From the NCBI GenBank assembly GCA_946800325.1, contig OX326960.1:49223355-49287354 (forward strand): 64,000 bases of DNA, written 5' to 3'. The position numbers and the translations under genes are program-made. This document shows, piece after piece, positions 50,401-60,992 of this stretch. The notes below the pieces were generated by a model. The model made no database searches and was not told the origin of the DNA. It worked only from the letters and a program-made list of their open reading frames with translations. Each line of letters begins with the position of its first letter. Position 1 is the stretch's first letter. This DNA comes from Luzula sylvatica. Taxonomy: Eukaryota; Streptophyta; Magnoliopsida; Poales; Juncaceae.

Positions 50401-50920
50401 TTTCTCTCGAGTAGTAAAAGACCCATTTGGTGCTGATATTCATATCTCTGCATCAAAAAAAATTAAATTAAATTCAAAAGAAAGCCATAAAATTGATTGC
50501 TTTACATATTACTATATAAAACCATGATAAATCCTGATAACGAGAATTTGATACGAAATAAAAACCTAAATTCTAAAAAAAAATCATAAATACTTCATTT
50601 ATAGCTAGAATTAAATTGATAAATCCTGATAACGATAATTTGAATCAAAGGAAACTACACTTTATTCATAAATTTCAAGCTAAACCTAACCTTCCAGTTA
50701 AGGAATCAAGAAACGATCATAAAATAACAAGAAAAACCTCTGTTTCAAGCTTGGAAATATAAGCAATTAACGCAGCTTTATCCTTCCTTTTGACAGTTTC
50801 TTCGTCAAAACCCGCCTCTCTCAGCTGACGCCAGATCGCGTCGTCTCCAGCTCCGTTAGAAGTAGGAGAGAAAGCGGAACCGCTTCGTAAACCGCCGGAG
50901 GCCAGTCTAGGGCTAGCCAT
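47439..50920 (-). CDS. CRWN4/NMCP2-like nuclear lamina coiled-coil protein
   Basis: A plant lamin-like protein of the inner nuclear periphery that shapes nuclei and anchors chromatin. I deduce eight exons, all with GT-AG borders and consistent phases: 50,920-50,738; 50,447-50,238; 50,161-49,908; 49,840-49,570; 49,510-49,427; 49,359-47,837; 47,763-47,667; 47,594-47,439. They total 925 residues. The N terminus has DDAIWRQLREAGFDEETVKR then KAALIAYISKLE, and GLLLLERKEWSLKYEQIK, typical of the family head. About 700 residues of heptad-rich coiled coil follow (exons 2-6), then a basic nuclear-localisation stretch (GASRRKRPF), an acidic D/E tract from a GAT/GAG microsatellite (47,509-47,540), and a conserved-type C-terminal end KEKLWKFLITL. 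The head sequence and length fit the CRWN4 branch rather than CRWN1-3. It appears intact. Confidence 0.92.
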
Positions 50921-51787
50921 GAGCTCGCCGGAACCCTAGATCGGTACAAAGACTGGTTCTTTGGGAGACTATAGCTGGTACCAGTTGGCTATACTGATAG
51001 TGTGGAAAGGCTTTCTCTCTTCCTTTCTTTTTACTTTTTTATTTTGCATGAATGACCTTGTTTTTTTCTTTATTCTATTTCTTACCCTCGGGTAAGAAAG
51101 AAGGCAACAATCCTCTCCGTTATATAAAACTGGATATATCCAGATATAAAGAATATATGAAAATGGAGAGGAGAAATAGTACATGGACAGGAGGGGAAAT
51201 GAAATGTCGGTGAGTGCCCGATTGATACAAATTGACTTGATTTGGGCGGGATTTGAATTGATTTCGTTGCATAATATATCCAAATCAGTGTTTGAATTAG
51301 GCCTGTATGGTTCATAAATGAATTTATATAGTACACGATGCATGAATCTCTTTTGATTTATTTCCCCGAAATTAACTCCTCAACATTTTTGAAATTGGAT
51401 TTCCAAATTATATCAATGAACCATGTTAATTTCTCTTGGATTCATTTCAAATAGTAAAAATGGAATATCCAGTGATTATATAGAATATTAATACCCAAAT
51501 AAACTCTGCTTCTATGAACAATGTTTTTTTCTTTTATTATCAGATATATCCTTATTTCAAATAAAAAAAGTGCAATATCCAATGATTATATAGAATATTT
51601 AGAATACCCAAAATGGAACAATTCAAGATAGAATGAAATATTGAGAGGATCCTTTGACGATAAAATTCTATTCAAAAGTGACAAATTAGTTCCATCTAAA
51701 ACCAACATCATTATTTATTTATTCATCATATTCTAAAATTTCAAATATTTACAAACGTGAAATTTTTCTCATTCATCGAGCAATACG
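50921..51787. other. Spacer between the CRWN4-like promoter and the S28 peptidase 3' end
   Basis: No gene. An imperfect direct repeat of about 50 bp (TTTCAAATA, GGAATATCCAGTGATTATAT, then AATACCCAAA) occurs at about 51,446-51,500 and again at about 51,555-51,612. Open frames on the minus strand near 51,000-51,343 have no recognised domain. Confidence 0.5.
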
Positions 51788-54109
51788 CTAAATCCCGAAT
51801 TTTCGATTCAAATTTTGAGAAAATATCGAAAAAGATGAACCCTTCTCTTCGTAATATTCTTCGAGCCAGCCTTTAATTATCTCGATTTCGCTTTTTCTAA
51901 ACTTCACCAACCAATCAGGATCCTCCTTTGTCGCCGGCCTTAAATCAAGGTGATGCGCCCCTATCAAAAATAAAACTTTCACATAAATAAATAAAACAAT
52001 ATCAAACAACACAAATATATATTACAAAAACACCCCTAACTTTTCCGATATTTCACAACATTACCTAATGGAGCAACGAGTGCAACAATACTGTCAGATA
52101 TGTTATTCAAAACGCTGCAAAATTATATAAGAATAAAAACTATATTAGAACCTTGATATCATATTATTACATAACATTTTATATATACACTAAATTTGAA
52201 ATGATTAATGATTTTTAACCTTCCACCACTCCATGGATCGAGAAGCCCATTCGAGAAAATTATATTACTACCAAATTTCTCCAACACTTTACTAATATTC
52301 TGTACACACGAAAAAAAAATTCCAAGAAAAATATTAAAATACTTAAAAATATTAATATAAATTTAATAAACTTACATGGCCACCAAATTCGGTACTAATC
52401 CAACGAGGTCTAGGAATAATATTAAAACTTTCGATACAATACTCCAAAGTATCTGCATAACTATAATTATACGCAGGAAACATGCTCGTTTTTTCATTCG
52501 ATGACATCGGCATGACCATCTCCGTGCACGCCTATCAAAACATTCAAAATAATTAATTTCAAGGACCAAATCGTAATTTTTCAAAACTCGAGGGGTAAAA
52601 TGTCAGATTACAAACCTGCCAATCCCAACCACTCATTCCGTGAGGATCATCGTTCAAATCGAAGCACGAATTATTTCCTGTATAATTGTAATATACATTC
52701 ACACCTTGATATATTCGCTCGATTAATGATTTTCCCTCAGATTCATCGTCAATCTTTTTACACACCTGTTAAAACCATATAGATTATTTAATTAATTGAA
52801 ATATCAGAAATGCCCTCGTGAACAAAATTTTGATTAACGGACCTCTTTAATTGGGTTACCAGGTAAAGGCATGACAAAATTAGCAGGATAAGGATAATTA
52901 GCCATCGCTAAATAGCTATAGGCCGAGTCGATCCAGTCTGTTAGCTCGGATGTATAATTCAGCGTACTGTTTATTTAATATCACTAAATTAATATACTAT
53001 TACTTACCAAAATGGCGAAATTGTAATAATATTAATCTTACTCGCAAAGTTTGAAGGTTTTGGATAAGTTTAGAAGCCCGTTTTGGTCTTTTCCTGCGTC
53101 TTCTAAAATATCCCAAGATTTCTTTATCGACTCGAAACAAGTATTGCTTTCTCTCTATAATATAATCACATTATATTAATTAGAATATTCAATTTAATGA
53201 ATGCGCATATAATTATTTACTAACCTTAAAATCATTTGATGCTATGTCATAAAATGTGTCTGACGAAACGAGATCTTCAAATTGTAATATCGGGGCCGAG
53301 GATGCGAGTGCCCCAATTGCAATGTGTGGATATTTCAACCGCATCCACGAAGCCAACACTACAAATCGAAAACGAAAATTAAGAGTAAATTACTAATTTA
53401 TTGTGTATTTGGGATTAGATTCGTACTTCCGCCATAAGAACCGCCGAAGAGCACAACAGGGCTATTTTCTGCGGATAAATTGCGTTTTAGATCGACGATT
53501 AGGGTTGCGAAATCTGCGAGTGCTTGCTCGGTAGTCAAATAAGCCAATGATTTGGAGCTATTGTATGCATTTTCTTTACTACCAAAAGGCATTGATTCCC
53601 CATAGTAACGATGCTACGAGAAACACGAGAAAATAATCAAATTTGAGAAGTTTTGTGCACGCCCATTACAAATCGCCATGTTTGGACTCAAGTAAAACAA
53701 CAATCCATACCTCTGCAAAGACGACTAGGGCCTTGAACTTGGGGGCGATGTCCCAAACGAATCCGGTATTCTCCAAAAACCAGTCGATATCTCCTTCATT
53801 TCCGCAGTAGAAGAAAATGGGTCCGCCGGGACCGGACCAATAGTCTTTGGGTCCCACAAGATACCTCTGCTGGAACTGAAATTCCGGCGAGGAAGCTCCG
53901 GCGAAGCTGAAGTGATCTAACTGCTGCGTGTAATAGAATGTATCGTACGGGTAGGAATCGGCAATCCTGGAATTGAGATTCCTGGATTTGGGGTGGGAGA
54001 ATCGGCCGAGGAACTTGGGCAATGGGGTTGACGAAAATGAGATGAGCGGGAATAAGAAGAGGAATAGTGAGGGAATGATGATGAGAGCTCGCATGGTGTT
54101 TGTGATCAT
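51788..54109 (-). CDS. Lysosomal Pro-X carboxypeptidase-like serine peptidase (family S28)
   Basis: A secreted or vacuolar serine carboxypeptidase expected to remove residues after a penultimate proline. Ten exons with GT-AG borders and consistent phases: 54,109-53,711; 53,613-53,427; 53,358-53,225; 53,154-53,042; 52,966-52,843; 52,765-52,616; 52,531-52,376; 52,299-52,220; 52,114-52,065; 51,960-51,788. They give 521 residues. An N-terminal signal peptide ([18 protein letters not shown]) is followed by [10 protein letters not shown] and [14 protein letters not shown]. The nucleophile motif GGSYGG has Ser at about residue 192, [10 protein letters not shown] supplies Asp at about 442, and GAHHLDLR supplies the His at about 467-468. 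The triad is complete and the length is usual for S28. A second Met six codons in (54,094) is an equally plausible start. A TATATAAT box lies at 54,192-54,199. Two donors (GTCCGT, GTTTGT) are weak, but the frame and the family sequence support them. Confidence 0.94.
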
Positions 54110-54191
54110 TTTATGATCGAATCATCAATCTAATGTTGTTTCAAGAGGAAAGTGTGTGTATGAGAGAGAGATAAGAGACTTCGAGAGAGGC

Positions 54192-54199
54192 ATTATATA
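54192..54199 (-). promoter_or_regulatory. TATA box of the S28 peptidase gene
   Basis: TATATAAT on the minus strand, about 85 bp upstream of the ATG at 54,109, followed by a GA/CT-rich leader. Confidence 0.6.
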
Positions 54200-54970
54200 C
54201 TGCAGAACTCAATAGCTAATTTTGACTTGCAAAAATGGATAATATTTTGTGTTGTTTTTCGAAAATCTCAGGATATGCATTATTATTCGTATATTATGAT
54301 TTTATATGTTAATTTTTTTCAAGAGAATCATAGATTTTTTATATTGAACTTGATGGAATTCAAATTCATAACATTTCGAACATATGATTTTATATCTTAA
54401 TTGCTAATTATAAGTGTTTTTTGTGTATTTGTTATAATTGTGCATTTTGTAAATATGCATTTTCGTGTGTATGCGATTAATTGGAAAGTACCATGTGAAT
54501 GTGATACTTGATTTTTTTTCAATTTTGACAAAATTTTATGTACTCAGAGTGCTTACTTTCACGTTTCGTGTTTCAATTAGTGACGCGTATTTGATGTACA
54601 TATTAGTACAGTACATTAGTCGATTTCTTTTTAAAATGTCGATGATATTGATGGTAATTATAGTTGGGTGCACGCTTAATAGTGTCTTTATGACCCACAA
54701 AACAACTGAAATTATTCTGAAATTAGGTAAAGGGTTATAAGACAAAGCCATGCACGCACTTCCAAGTTCCAAATATGTTTTATTATTTATCACCGACATG
54801 TTTTAGGTGAAATATTCTGAACTAAATTAAAATTGTGAATTTTTTCGATATTATCTTTTCGGTTACTTTGAATAATCTCGGTAAGTTTCCATGTCGGGAC
54901 ATGTAATTTTGAAGGTTTGTGACGAATAACACTATGAGGTTCTAAAAATCGTATTCCTACCACTATGAGG
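54200..54970. other. AT-rich spacer with a short tandem repeat at the hAT target
   Basis: No gene. At 54,929-54,970 the text ACTATGAGGTTCTAAAAA, CGTATTCCTACC begins to repeat. The hAT element inserted in the second repeat unit. Confidence 0.5.
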
Positions 54971-55939
54971 CAATGTTGTAAATTACGGGAAACGGTACGG
55001 AACGGTCGGAGACCGTAAAACGGGATTACCGTAAAACGGTGAAAAAACGGTGAAAAAACGGTGAAAAAACGGTCATCAAATTCAATAATAATTTAATTAA
55101 AATTTGTAAATAAAACCAAAGAAATATATGATAATCCAAATTTTTAATAGTCAAAAATAGCATAAACAATTCTACAATTAAAATTTGAATTGAATTACTT
55201 CACTGGGCCACTGTACCATAACAGAAAGATTGAATTTAAAATTCTAAATTGAAAGCCACTGTACCAATCTACCAGATAACAATCACTCGCAGAAATTGAA
55301 TTGAATTACTTCACTCTCACTGTCCCCATTGTACCAAATAGCAAATTCAAATGTTGAGTCCAAGCAAAGCCAGTCGCATATTCAAATGTTGAGATCGAGA
55401 AAGCCAATCGCACATTCTGATTCAATCACTCGCCATATCCTAAATCGAGTCCAACTCTAAGCCAAGTCAGTCCCCTCTTGAACCACTGTACCTGATCGAG
55501 AAAGCCAATCCAATTGAGTCGAGTCCAAGGAAAGATATTCCATTGTACCAGATCGAGTCCACGAGTCGCTAGTTGCAGATTGAATCACTCGCAGTCGCCA
55601 GCCAGAAGAGTGGAGTCCCAGCCAGTCAAGTCGCCAATCTCTCTCGAGAGAGGAGAATGAGTAGCGTCGCCAATCGAGAGGAGGGCTGAAAAAGAGATGT
55701 GAAAAAGAGCTGTGAGTAGCATCGCGAGAGAGAGAAGATTCAAGGAAAAAATGTTGCTGGATTAATTTGGGCCGAAAAATAATAGAAATAACCAAAAGCC
55801 CATCAAGTTTGATGCAAAAAACGGTCAAACACGTTAAAAAAACGTTTGACCGTTTTTTCCAACCGTCTTGTAAAAAACGAAACGTTTTCCCACCGAAACA
55901 CCGTTTTTTCACCGTTTTTCACCGTTTTTTACAACACTG
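54971..55939. mobile_element. Non-autonomous hAT element, 969 bp, 8-bp target duplication CTATGAGG
   Basis: The terminal inverted repeats are CAATGTTGTAAA (left) and CAGTGTTGTAAA (right, reverse strand), a typical hAT end. They are flanked by perfect 8-bp duplications CTATGAGG at 54,963-54,970 and 55,940-55,947. Both ends carry subterminal tandem ACGGTGAAAA motifs (three at 55,036-55,071, inverted copies at 55,896-55,930), as expected for transposase binding. The interior is non-coding; the antisense frame at 55,457-55,912 has no domain. An autonomous partner must have supplied transposase. Confidence 0.9.
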
Positions 55940-55989
55940 CTATGAGGTTCTAAAAAACGCATTCCTCTATCCGCTAGGAAACCGAAAAA

Positions 55990-56188
55990 AATCGTATTCC
56001 CACCACTCATTAAAAAAATACAAAATAAAGTGGCCAATTGGAAGGGTAAGCTTCTATCTATGGGGGATAGATTAACGTTAATTCAAGCAACGTTAACATC
56101 CATTCCAATTCACTTTATGCAATCCATTAAGCTTCCAATATGGATAGTAAAAAAAATAGAAAAAATATTGAGAGTTTTTTTATGGAAA
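55990..56188 (+). mobile_element. LINE reverse transcriptase fragment
   Basis: The plus-strand frame reads NWKGKLLSMGDRLTLIQAT, then SIPIHFMQSIKLP and KKIEKILRVFLW. This is the same C-terminal region of an L1-type reverse transcriptase as the insertion at 30,178-30,525. It is cut off at 56,188, where LTR sequence begins, so its downstream part is lost. It is diverged from the other copy, so it is a separate, older fragment. Confidence 0.8.
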
Positions 56189-57131
56189 GTGTATATAAGG
56201 ATGAACGAATGTAAGCGTACATTTGTGGTTATAACTTTCAGTAGGAAAATTCAATTTCAATGGTTCAAATTGGGTTAGATATATAATAAGATTATCTATA
56301 ACCTTCATGTAGAAATATATTTCATATGAACGAAGTATCAGTGTCGTTTCAATGAAATACTGAAAGGGTGCAACAATATGATATACAGTTAGTAAAACTG
56401 TCATAACTTTTGCATATGAACTACAATTGGGCCAGGCCAAATTGGGTTGGGTAGATAATACGGTTATCTACAACTTTCGTGAAGGTTAATTTTCTGTCAG
56501 AAGAATTTACTATTTTCGTATGGACAGAATACTGAACATGTTCATGCAGTTTTCTGTGTGAAGGAATGTATATTGGATATACATGTCTTTTGACCCATCA
56601 TAATCCTATGATATATAAATAGGATATTTCTCTCTCATTCATTTAGACCAACCTGTTGAATTAATAAGATTAATCCAGAATATTGAGAGTCATCTTTCTT
56701 AGAGTGAAAGAGTGCGAAGAGAGAAAACCGAGAAAAAGTAGTTTTTCTCGGTATAAATTAATCAATCGAGCAAATTCGCCGGTCCTTCGTCTAGGCAGTT
56801 GCACCCGCGACCGACGTCTTCCGACTCAAGGTGGATACACGTAGAGGAGCGACACGTGTGACTCTTCGGTTGTGATCGATCCGGAGGAACGTAAATCGTC
56901 AACGAGCGGTGAAAGACGCGTGGTGTGGGACGCGCGGATTGTCACCAACGTGACAGGAGAAAGAAGAATAGCAATCAACCCATCGAGTGCAATCAATTTT
57001 GCACTGGTATGAATCTATCATTCTTATTTGCATCGTATCCTTCGAATTCATGGCATGATCTTGGATTATGGGAACCGGACCGGGCCTACATATCCGTTGT
57101 GCGGGTCCGAGGTCGGGATAAATTTCCAACA
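56189..57131 (+). mobile_element. 5' LTR (truncated at its start) of a Ty1/copia-like element
   Basis: This matches 62,678-63,656 at roughly 80% by eye and ends in CA directly before a primer binding site. It lacks the first 34 bp found in the other LTR and joins LINE sequence abruptly. It contains TATATAAATAGGATA (about 56,613-56,628) as TATA box and two diverged copies of a roughly 170-bp unit (ATTGGGTT, then GATTATCTATAACCTTCATG, versus GGTTATCTACAACTTTCGTG) in the presumed U3. Confidence 0.85.
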
Positions 57132-57132
57132 G

Positions 57133-57145
57133 TGGTATCAGAACG
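57133..57145 (+). promoter_or_regulatory. Primer binding site, initiator tRNA-Met type
   Basis: TGGTATCAGAACG one base after the LTR end resembles the TGGTATCAGAGC complement of the plant initiator tRNA-Met 3' end, the usual Ty1/copia minus-strand primer. Confidence 0.85.
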
Positions 57146-58572
57146 ATCGCCATAGATTCGAGGGTCGAATCATAGTCGTATATTCGATATACGCATGGGT
57201 TATCAAAGTTCGTACCCGTTTGCATAATGTTACATATAAAGAAAGTCAAATTCCGTTAAAATCACAAGTAGAATTCGCTAGAGATCGATCAAAAGTTGAT
57301 TGAGAGTATCTAGGAATGATCGTGAAAATGTTTCATGATTAATCGTTTTGGAAACGAGCGAAAACAGACGAAACAGCAGAAAAATCGCATAGTCCAGTCC
57401 GTTGTAACGGACACTGTATATGATACAGAAATTGGGGATTATCTGCGAAAATCACATAGTCCGTTATAACGGACTGGTTGATCCGTTGTAACGAACCATG
57501 TATATGATACATGGATGTGAGGAGGAGTGTGAATAAACGCATAGTCAGTTGCAACGGACATTGGTTCCGTTGTAACGGACCTTGTATGTGATACGAGGAT
57601 GCGGGGATGCCTTTGACTTCCTTTAAGGTCCGTTGTAACGGACATAGTCCGTTATAACGGAATGGTTCACAAGTTAATCCGTTGTAACAGACCTAGGTTG
57701 CGTTATAACGGATATGTTTCTGGCAATTTTGGCCAAACTCCGGAATAAATAGCGTTGCAACGGACTTGGGTTCCGTTATAACGGAGTGAGGGAAACTGGA
57801 TTTCCGTTGTAACGGACCATGGTGCGTTACAACAAACTAGTTTCTGGTTGGTGATTTTATTTTCGCGATAACTTTGGCTACACAACTCGGAATTTTGAGT
57901 TCTTTATATCGATGTGATCGGCATCAATCATACTAGAAAATTGGTATTAGAAAATCTTGTGATAGTGATATAATACGATTATGTCACGAAATGAAACATG
58001 CATATGCATGATCCCTCATAATATTTAAGTCGTGGAAATGCCTTCCATGTCCACATCCATCGAGATTGGTATGACATAATGCGTGGTTTCAGGCCATAGT
58101 CGGGCATGTATTATTGTATGTATTGATGCGAGTGGTAAGCGTTAATTGGGGACTCACGTGGGTTCATGCCATAGTCGGGCACATGAGTAGTTCAATTGAA
58201 CGATACGATGGATATGGTTATGACTTAACCGTCCAAGATAATCCGATTAGAGTTCGAGGCATAGATAGAATGAACACACGAAATTGGGATTGTATATGAT
58301 ACGATCCATCACCGAAATTTTATAAAGGTTCAAGAGTCGTATATGATACGATTGGATAACAATCCTACCTAAATAAGCGAGATCCCATTTGTCGGCCATA
58401 GTCACTTATGGGAGGATTGCGAAATATGGATCTTGAGTGTTATGGACTTGGAATCTCGTTTCGGTATGAGGGTTATCGATTCGATAAAATAACACTATCA
58501 TATAATCATCATATAAGCTCATAAGATAAGTACGCAACGTTAGTAATCAATCTTTTATTTCATTTGTAGAAT
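57146..58572 (+). other. Long non-coding leader between PBS and gag
   Basis: About 1.4 kb without an intact frame. It contains the dyad-repeat cluster at 57,397-57,837, recurrent TGTATATGATAC blocks (57,415; 57,500; 57,584; 58,293; 58,340) and repeated GCCATAGTCGGGCA text (58,092-58,106, 58,168-58,182 and a partial at 58,395). Open frames on either strand here are short and domain-free. Confidence 0.7.
57397..57837. repeat. Cluster of 13 dyad-symmetric 16-bp repeats (GTCCGTTRTAACGGAC)
   Basis: Copies start at 57,397, 57,459, 57,481, 57,544, 57,565, 57,628, 57,647, 57,677, 57,697, 57,750, 57,771, 57,801 and 57,822. The copy at 57,459 is a perfect palindrome; others differ by one to four bases. 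They tend to occur in pairs about 20-22 bp apart, within a roughly 85-bp higher unit that also holds CATAGTC and TGTATATGATAC. Function unknown; see findings. Confidence 0.9.
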
Positions 58573-59540
58573 ATGTCTTCTAGTAACACCAATGCCATGT
58601 TGATTAGATCGACATTAGAAAAAAATAAGCTAGTGGGTCGGAACTAGCTAGATTGGCACCGAAACCTGAGAATAGTTCTCAGGCAAGAGGGTAAAAGCCA
58701 CGTATTGGATACGGAATTAGTGGAACCGGGCCCCGATGCTACGGCCGATGAAAGGGTCGCGTTTGAGAAACTTAAGAAGGACTCAAATGACGTTACGTGC
58801 CTCATGTTGGCATGTATGGACGCTAGTCTTCAAAAACAGTTTGAGGACTCGGATGCGCACGAAATAAACGTTGTGCTCAAGGAAATGTTCCAAGAGAAGG
58901 AGCGTATTGAACGGTTCGGTACACTAAAAAAGTTGGTGAACTGTAAGATGTATTTTGCGTCTTCGGTGAGCACTCACATTTTGAAGGTGTAAACTCTCAT
59001 AGACCGTCTAGAGAAGTTAGGAGAGAAATTGTCGAAGATTATGCAACAAGATTTGATATTTGTGTGCACTTCCTCCAATATTTTCTCCGTTTATGACTAA
59101 CTATCACATGAAATTCGATGAATAAAATTATCCCTGAGCTTCACGGAATGCTCAAGAATTATGAGTCGGAGATGTTGAAGACATCCTGGGAGAACAAGGC
59201 AAAAGTTGCCGGGAATGTTCTCACGATTCAAAATAAGGATTGCAAGAGATCAATGTCCAAGGATAGTTCGGCTAAGAAACGTTCTAAGCCGAATAAAAAG
59301 GGAACGAAAAAATCCAAGGATGCGACGTGCTACCATTGTCACAAGACTGGACATTGGAAGCGCAATTGCAAGACTTACCTCGATGAGGTGAAGAAGGGCA
59401 ATACGGCTTCGGAAGCCGGTTCATCAGGTATTAACGTTATCGAAGTTAATCTTTCAACTATGACTAATTGGGTATTGGATACCGGTTGTGGGACTCGTAT
59501 TTGTCGAAATATGCAAGTTCTTCAAAATAGTCGAAAGTAG
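58573..59540 (+). pseudogene. Decayed Ty1/copia gag with CCHC zinc knuckle and protease start
   Basis: Starting at ATG 58,573, the frame carries a gag-like region (FEKLKKDSNDVTCLMLACM near 58,760-58,820) and is broken by in-frame stops near 58,647, 58,990 and 59,097. A later open stretch (59,118-59,540) has a basic segment, the zinc knuckle CYHCHKTGHWKRNC (CX2CX4HX4C, about 59,329-59,370) and then WVLDTGCGTRIC, the retroelement aspartic protease active site (DTG). It ends at a stop after 59,537. These domains are in normal Ty1/copia order, but the element could not make a functional polyprotein. Confidence 0.88.
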
Positions 59541-60992
59541 GAGAAAGGCGGAGTTGATCTACGAGTCGGGAATGGAGCAAGAGTTGCTGCGTTTGCCGTA
59601 AGAGTAGTAAATTTGACTTTGCCGAGTGGACTTATATTAGTACTAAATAATTGTTATTATCTACCGACATTATGTAAGAACATAATAAGTGTGTCGAAAT
59701 TAGCCAAGGATGGCTATGAATTTGTTATTAAGAATAATTAATTTTCTATATGTAAGGATAATATTATCTATGGAAATTTCTATTAGAAAATGGTCTTTAT
59801 GTATTGGATTTTGATCACGAAAATCATGAGTCACTTTATAATGTTAATACGAAAAGAATCAAATCGAAAGTTGATAATCGCACTTTCTTTTGGCATTGTC
59901 GTCTCGGTAATGTAAATTAGAAACGAATTGTTAGACTCCATAAATATGTAATGCTAGACTCATTTGAATTCGATTCATATGGAAATTGCGAATCTTGTTT
60001 GCTTGACAAGATGACAATGGCACCATTCTCCAAGGTCGGAGATCGGTCCAACAACTTATTGGAACTTATACATTCATATGTGTGTGGACTGATGAGCATC
60101 GAGGCAAGAGGAGGTTATCGATACTTTGTTACGTTTACGGACGATTATAGTAGATATGGATATATCTATTTAATGCGTGCTAAAGCGGAGACCTTTGAAA
60201 AGTTCAAAGAGTTTCAAAACGAATTTGAAAATCAGCTAGGCAAGAAAATTAAATCCATTCGATCAGATCGAGGAGGCGAATATTTGAGTTATGAGTTTGA
60301 AGACCATCTAAAAGATTGTGGAATAGTTCCACAATGGACTCCGGCAGGAACACCACAATGGAATGACGTGTCTGAGAGGAGGAATCGGACCTTGTTGGAC
60401 ATGATTCAATCTATGATGAGTCAAACTTTCCTCCCAAAATCGTTTTGGGGATTTGCCCTAGAGACTGCGGGTTTCTTAGTGAACCCGCATACCTTCTAAA
60501 TCGGTACAAAATACATCATATGAGATGTGGTTTGGAAATGTTCCGAAGTTGTCTTTTGTTAAGATTTGGGGTTGTGAAGCATATGTTCGAAAATTAATGT
60601 CGGACAAGCTCGAACCCAAGTCTGATAAATGTTTATTTGTCGGGTATCCTAAGGAAACGAAAGGATATTATTTCTATCTTCCAAACGAAAATAAAGTTTT
60701 CGTAGCTCGAAGAGGTGTCTTCCTTGAGGAGGATTTTATCTCTAGACGATTTATTGGGAATGAAATAGATCTCGAAGAACTTCGAGACCCGCAAACGAAT
60801 GTTGAACTGATGAATGTTGATCCGGTTTCGTCAAATGTTGTTGATCCGGAGTCAAGTGCACAAGGCGCAATTCGTAGATCGGGTAGGATTCGTCAAGAGC
60901 CTATACGATATGGTTTTAACGTGGCAAATGACGATGAAGTCGAATTCATAGATGATGAACCGACATTTTATCGCGAGGCTATGAAAAGATGA
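59541..60992 (+). pseudogene. Decayed Ty1/copia integrase region; no reverse transcriptase follows
   Basis: A frameshifted linker (59,541-59,900) leads to FWHCRLGN, then CESCLLDKM of the integrase zinc-binding part. The catalytic core follows in the frame 59,951-60,499: the position that is normally Asp in the H(S/T)DVCG motif is Tyr here (HSYVCG), while SDRGGEY and ERRNRT keep the second Asp and the Glu. After a stop at 60,497 the frame 60,525-60,992 continues with WFGNVPKLSFVKIWGCEAYV, CLFVGYPKETKGYYFY and the link to reverse transcriptase, then ends. RT and RNase H motifs are not found downstream. Dead copy. Confidence 0.88.

Noticed and set aside
54465..54799. Frames on both strands upstream of the hAT element
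   Set aside because: AT-rich chance frames without motif, promoter or splice support.
55457..55912. 151-codon frame inside the hAT element
   Set aside because: No transposase motif. It is formed by GAGTC/CTCGA-type repeats in a non-autonomous element.
56180..56440. Minus-strand frames inside the LTRs (also 62,809-63,132 and 63,208-63,411)
   Set aside because: They lie antisense in LTR sequence and are broken in the other LTR.
57339..57885. Minus-strand frames over the dyad cluster
   Set aside because: They translate the 16-bp repeats in changing frames and carry no domain.
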